Below, in pieces: positions 5,929-7,413 of a stretch of 7,413 bases of DNA; positions within the stretch are counted from its first letter, which is position 1, and every line of letters begins with the position of its first letter. Source of the stretch: Planococcaceae bacterium UBA3370 (GTDB lineage Bacteria > Bacillota > Bacilli > Bacillales_A > Planococcaceae); the NCBI GenBank assembly GCA_002360295.1, contig DEQI01000307.1, positions 1-7,413 of the forward strand, written 5' to 3'. A program made the translations under genes and the position numbers. The notes under the pieces were generated by a model. The model worked only from the letters and a program-made list of their open reading frames with translations, was not told the DNA's origin and did no database searches.

Positions 5929-7413
5929 TTATTTATTTACATCAGCATATTTTAAGTTGATGTTACCTAAAGCATCTGCTTCCATTCCAGTCACGTAGTC
6001 TTTCTTAGTAGAAAGGTTCGTGTAGAAGTAGATTGGTGCTACTGGCATTTCATCTACCATGATTGCTTCTGCTTGTAATAATAAATCAAGACGAGCTTGT
6101 GGATCAGTTTCAACCACTGATTGTTTTAGTAAATCAGCATATTGAGCATTCTCCCAACCTGTGTCATTGTTGCCATTATCAGCAGAGTTGAATTGTTCTA
6201 AGAATGAATAAGCGTCATTGTAATCAGCTACCCATCCCATACGACCTAATTGGTAATCAAGGCTATTTAATTTTTCTAAGTAAACTTGCCATTCAGCGTT
6301 GTCAAGTTTCACATTGATACCTAAGTTTGTAGTCCAACCTTGTTGGATAAATTGAGCGATTGCCGCGTGACCTTCACTTGTATTGTAAGAAATAGAAATA
6401 GTTAAATCACTTGGACTAGCTAAACCAAGTTCTTTTAAACCTTTAGCTAAATACTCTTTAGCAGTTTCGAAGTCAGCATCAGCGAAGTAACCTTCATCAT
6501 CACCGAAACCTTCTACAGAGTTTGGCACCATACCTAAAGCTGGTTGTTGTTCACCTTTAGTAATGTTGTCAATTAAACTTTGACGGTCAATTGCTAAAGT
6601 AAGAGCTTTACGAATATTTACGTTTGAAGTTACTTTATCTGTTGTGTTGAACTTGTACCAGTAAACACCTGACTGATCAGTAATATTTAATAAATTTTCT
6701 GATTTTAAACGATCGATTGCATCTAGAGGAATTGAACCGAAAGGATCACCTAAGTAATCAATTTCTCCTGAATCAAACTTCGTCATTTGAGTTGTTTCAG
6801 ATTCTGCCATTTCGATGTTGACAACATCAATTTTAACGTTATCAGCATCCCAGTAAGTATCTGATTTTTCTAACACCATAGAACCGTTATGTACCCAGTC
6901 AGTTAAAGTAAATGGACCATTTGAAACGATTGTATCTGCTTCAGTAAACCATTTTGGGTTTTCTTCTGAAGTTGCTTGATGAATTGGGTAGAATGTTTTG
7001 AAAGCAGTTAACTCTAAGAAGTATGGAGTTGGTGCTTCTAATGTGACTTCAATTGTTTTTTCATCTACTACGTTAATAGCTACATCGTCAGCAGTTGCTT
7101 CACCAAGGTTGTAAGCTTCAGCGCCTTTGATAGGGTAAAGAATGGAAGCATACTCAGATGCGTTTTCTGGATTTAATGCCCATAACCAAGCGTATTTGAA
7201 ATCTTCCGCAGTAACTGGATCACCGTTTGTCCATTTTGCATCACGTAATTTAAATGTATAAGTGAGTAAATCTTCTGAAATTTCGTAGCTTTCAGCAGCT
7301 GCTTCTACTGGCTTTCCGTCAACCATTGTCATTAAACCTTCAAAAATGTTTGAAATAACAGAACCAGAAGTTGTGTCAGTTGCTAAAGCAGGGTGCAGAG
7401 TAGGTGGCTCAGA
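5929..7413 (-). CDS. oppA: Oligopeptide-binding lipoprotein OppA, 5'-truncated by window edge
   Basis: OppA is the extracytoplasmic receptor that captures peptides and delivers them to OppBC. In Gram-positives it is a lipoprotein anchored to the outer face of the membrane. The frame is open to base 7413, giving 494 visible residues, starting SEPPTLHPALATDTTSG, which is the conserved beginning of the mature SBP_bac_5 domain in this family. Also typical are LRDAKWTNGDPVTAEDFKYA (about 76-95), SNGPFTL, NVNIRKALTLAIDRQ and the QLGRMGWVADYNDAYSFLE stretch near the C-terminus. The methionines at 7332 and 7326 are internal. The signal peptide and lipobox cysteine (roughly 40-60 residues) lie beyond the edge, so lipidation is expected but not seen, and the operon promoter is also outside. 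The visible part contains no cysteine. The exact subtype (OppA against the related AppA/DppE) is less certain than the family. Confidence 0.93.
   Translation of the reverse strand, partial: SEPPTLHPALATDTTSGSVISNIFEGLMTMVDGKPVEAAAESYEISEDLLTYTFKLRDAKWTNGDPVTAEDFKYAWLWALNPENASEYASILYPIKGAEAYNLGEATADDVAINVVDEKTIEVTLEAPTPYFLELTAFKTFYPIHQATSEENPKWFTEADTIVSNGPFTLTDWVHNGSMVLEKSDTYWDADNVKIDVVNIEMAESETTQMTKFDSGEIDYLGDPFGSIPLDAIDRLKSENLLNITDQSGVYWYKFNTTDKVTSNVNIRKALTLAIDRQSLIDNITKGEQQPALGMVPNSVEGFGDDEGYFADADFETAKEYLAKGLKELGLASPSDLTISISYNTSEGHAAIAQFIQQGWTTNLGINVKLDNAEWQVYLEKLNSLDYQLGRMGWVADYNDAYSFLEQFNSADNGNNDTGWENAQYADLLKQSVVETDPQARLDLLLQAEAIMVDEMPVAPIYFYTNLSTKKDYVTGMEADALGNINLKYADVNK

Overview
The window looks like chromosome from a low-GC Gram-positive bacterium (Bacillota), most likely a Bacillaceae or Caryophanaceae member such as Lysinibacillus. 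This rests on AT-rich codon use, strong AAAGGAGG-type ribosome binding sites, a GatB of Firmicutes type, and an oppABCDF cluster in the Bacillus gene order. The genus is a guess from protein style; no search was run.

Layout: positions 1-1008 (+) hold the C-terminal 335 residues of gatB, closed by a strong intrinsic terminator. Positions 1009-1339 are a 331-base gap. It holds that terminator, a tandem array of a roughly 20-base repeat (1119-1240) and a probable promoter. Positions 1340-1897 (+) encode a small thioredoxin-fold protein whose active-site motif is WCGDA, with a single cysteine. A bidirectional terminator (1918-1968) separates it from a convergent minus-strand operon filling the rest of the window. 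In transcription order that operon is oppA (5' end cut off at 7413), an inter-gene hairpin, oppB, oppC, oppD and oppF.

The opp genes form one complete oligopeptide ABC importer: a substrate-binding lipoprotein (OppA), two permeases (OppB, OppC) and two ATPases (OppD, OppF). Genes B to F are tightly packed (1-nt overlap, 14-nt gap, 11-nt overlap), which suggests translational coupling. The oppA-oppB gap carries a long stem-loop without a proper T-run, fitting leaky termination or mRNA stabilisation that gives more OppA than permease. The operon promoter lies outside the window. Two long-reading-frame starts are corrected here: oppD starts at 3929 and oppF at 2881, both placed by their Shine-Dalgarno sequences.

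The genes are ordinary housekeeping and transport genes, and I see no evidence of a new multi-gene system. The least explained element is the repeat array at 1119-1240, with alternating 20- and 21-base units in near-perfect helical phase just upstream of the thioredoxin-like gene's promoter.
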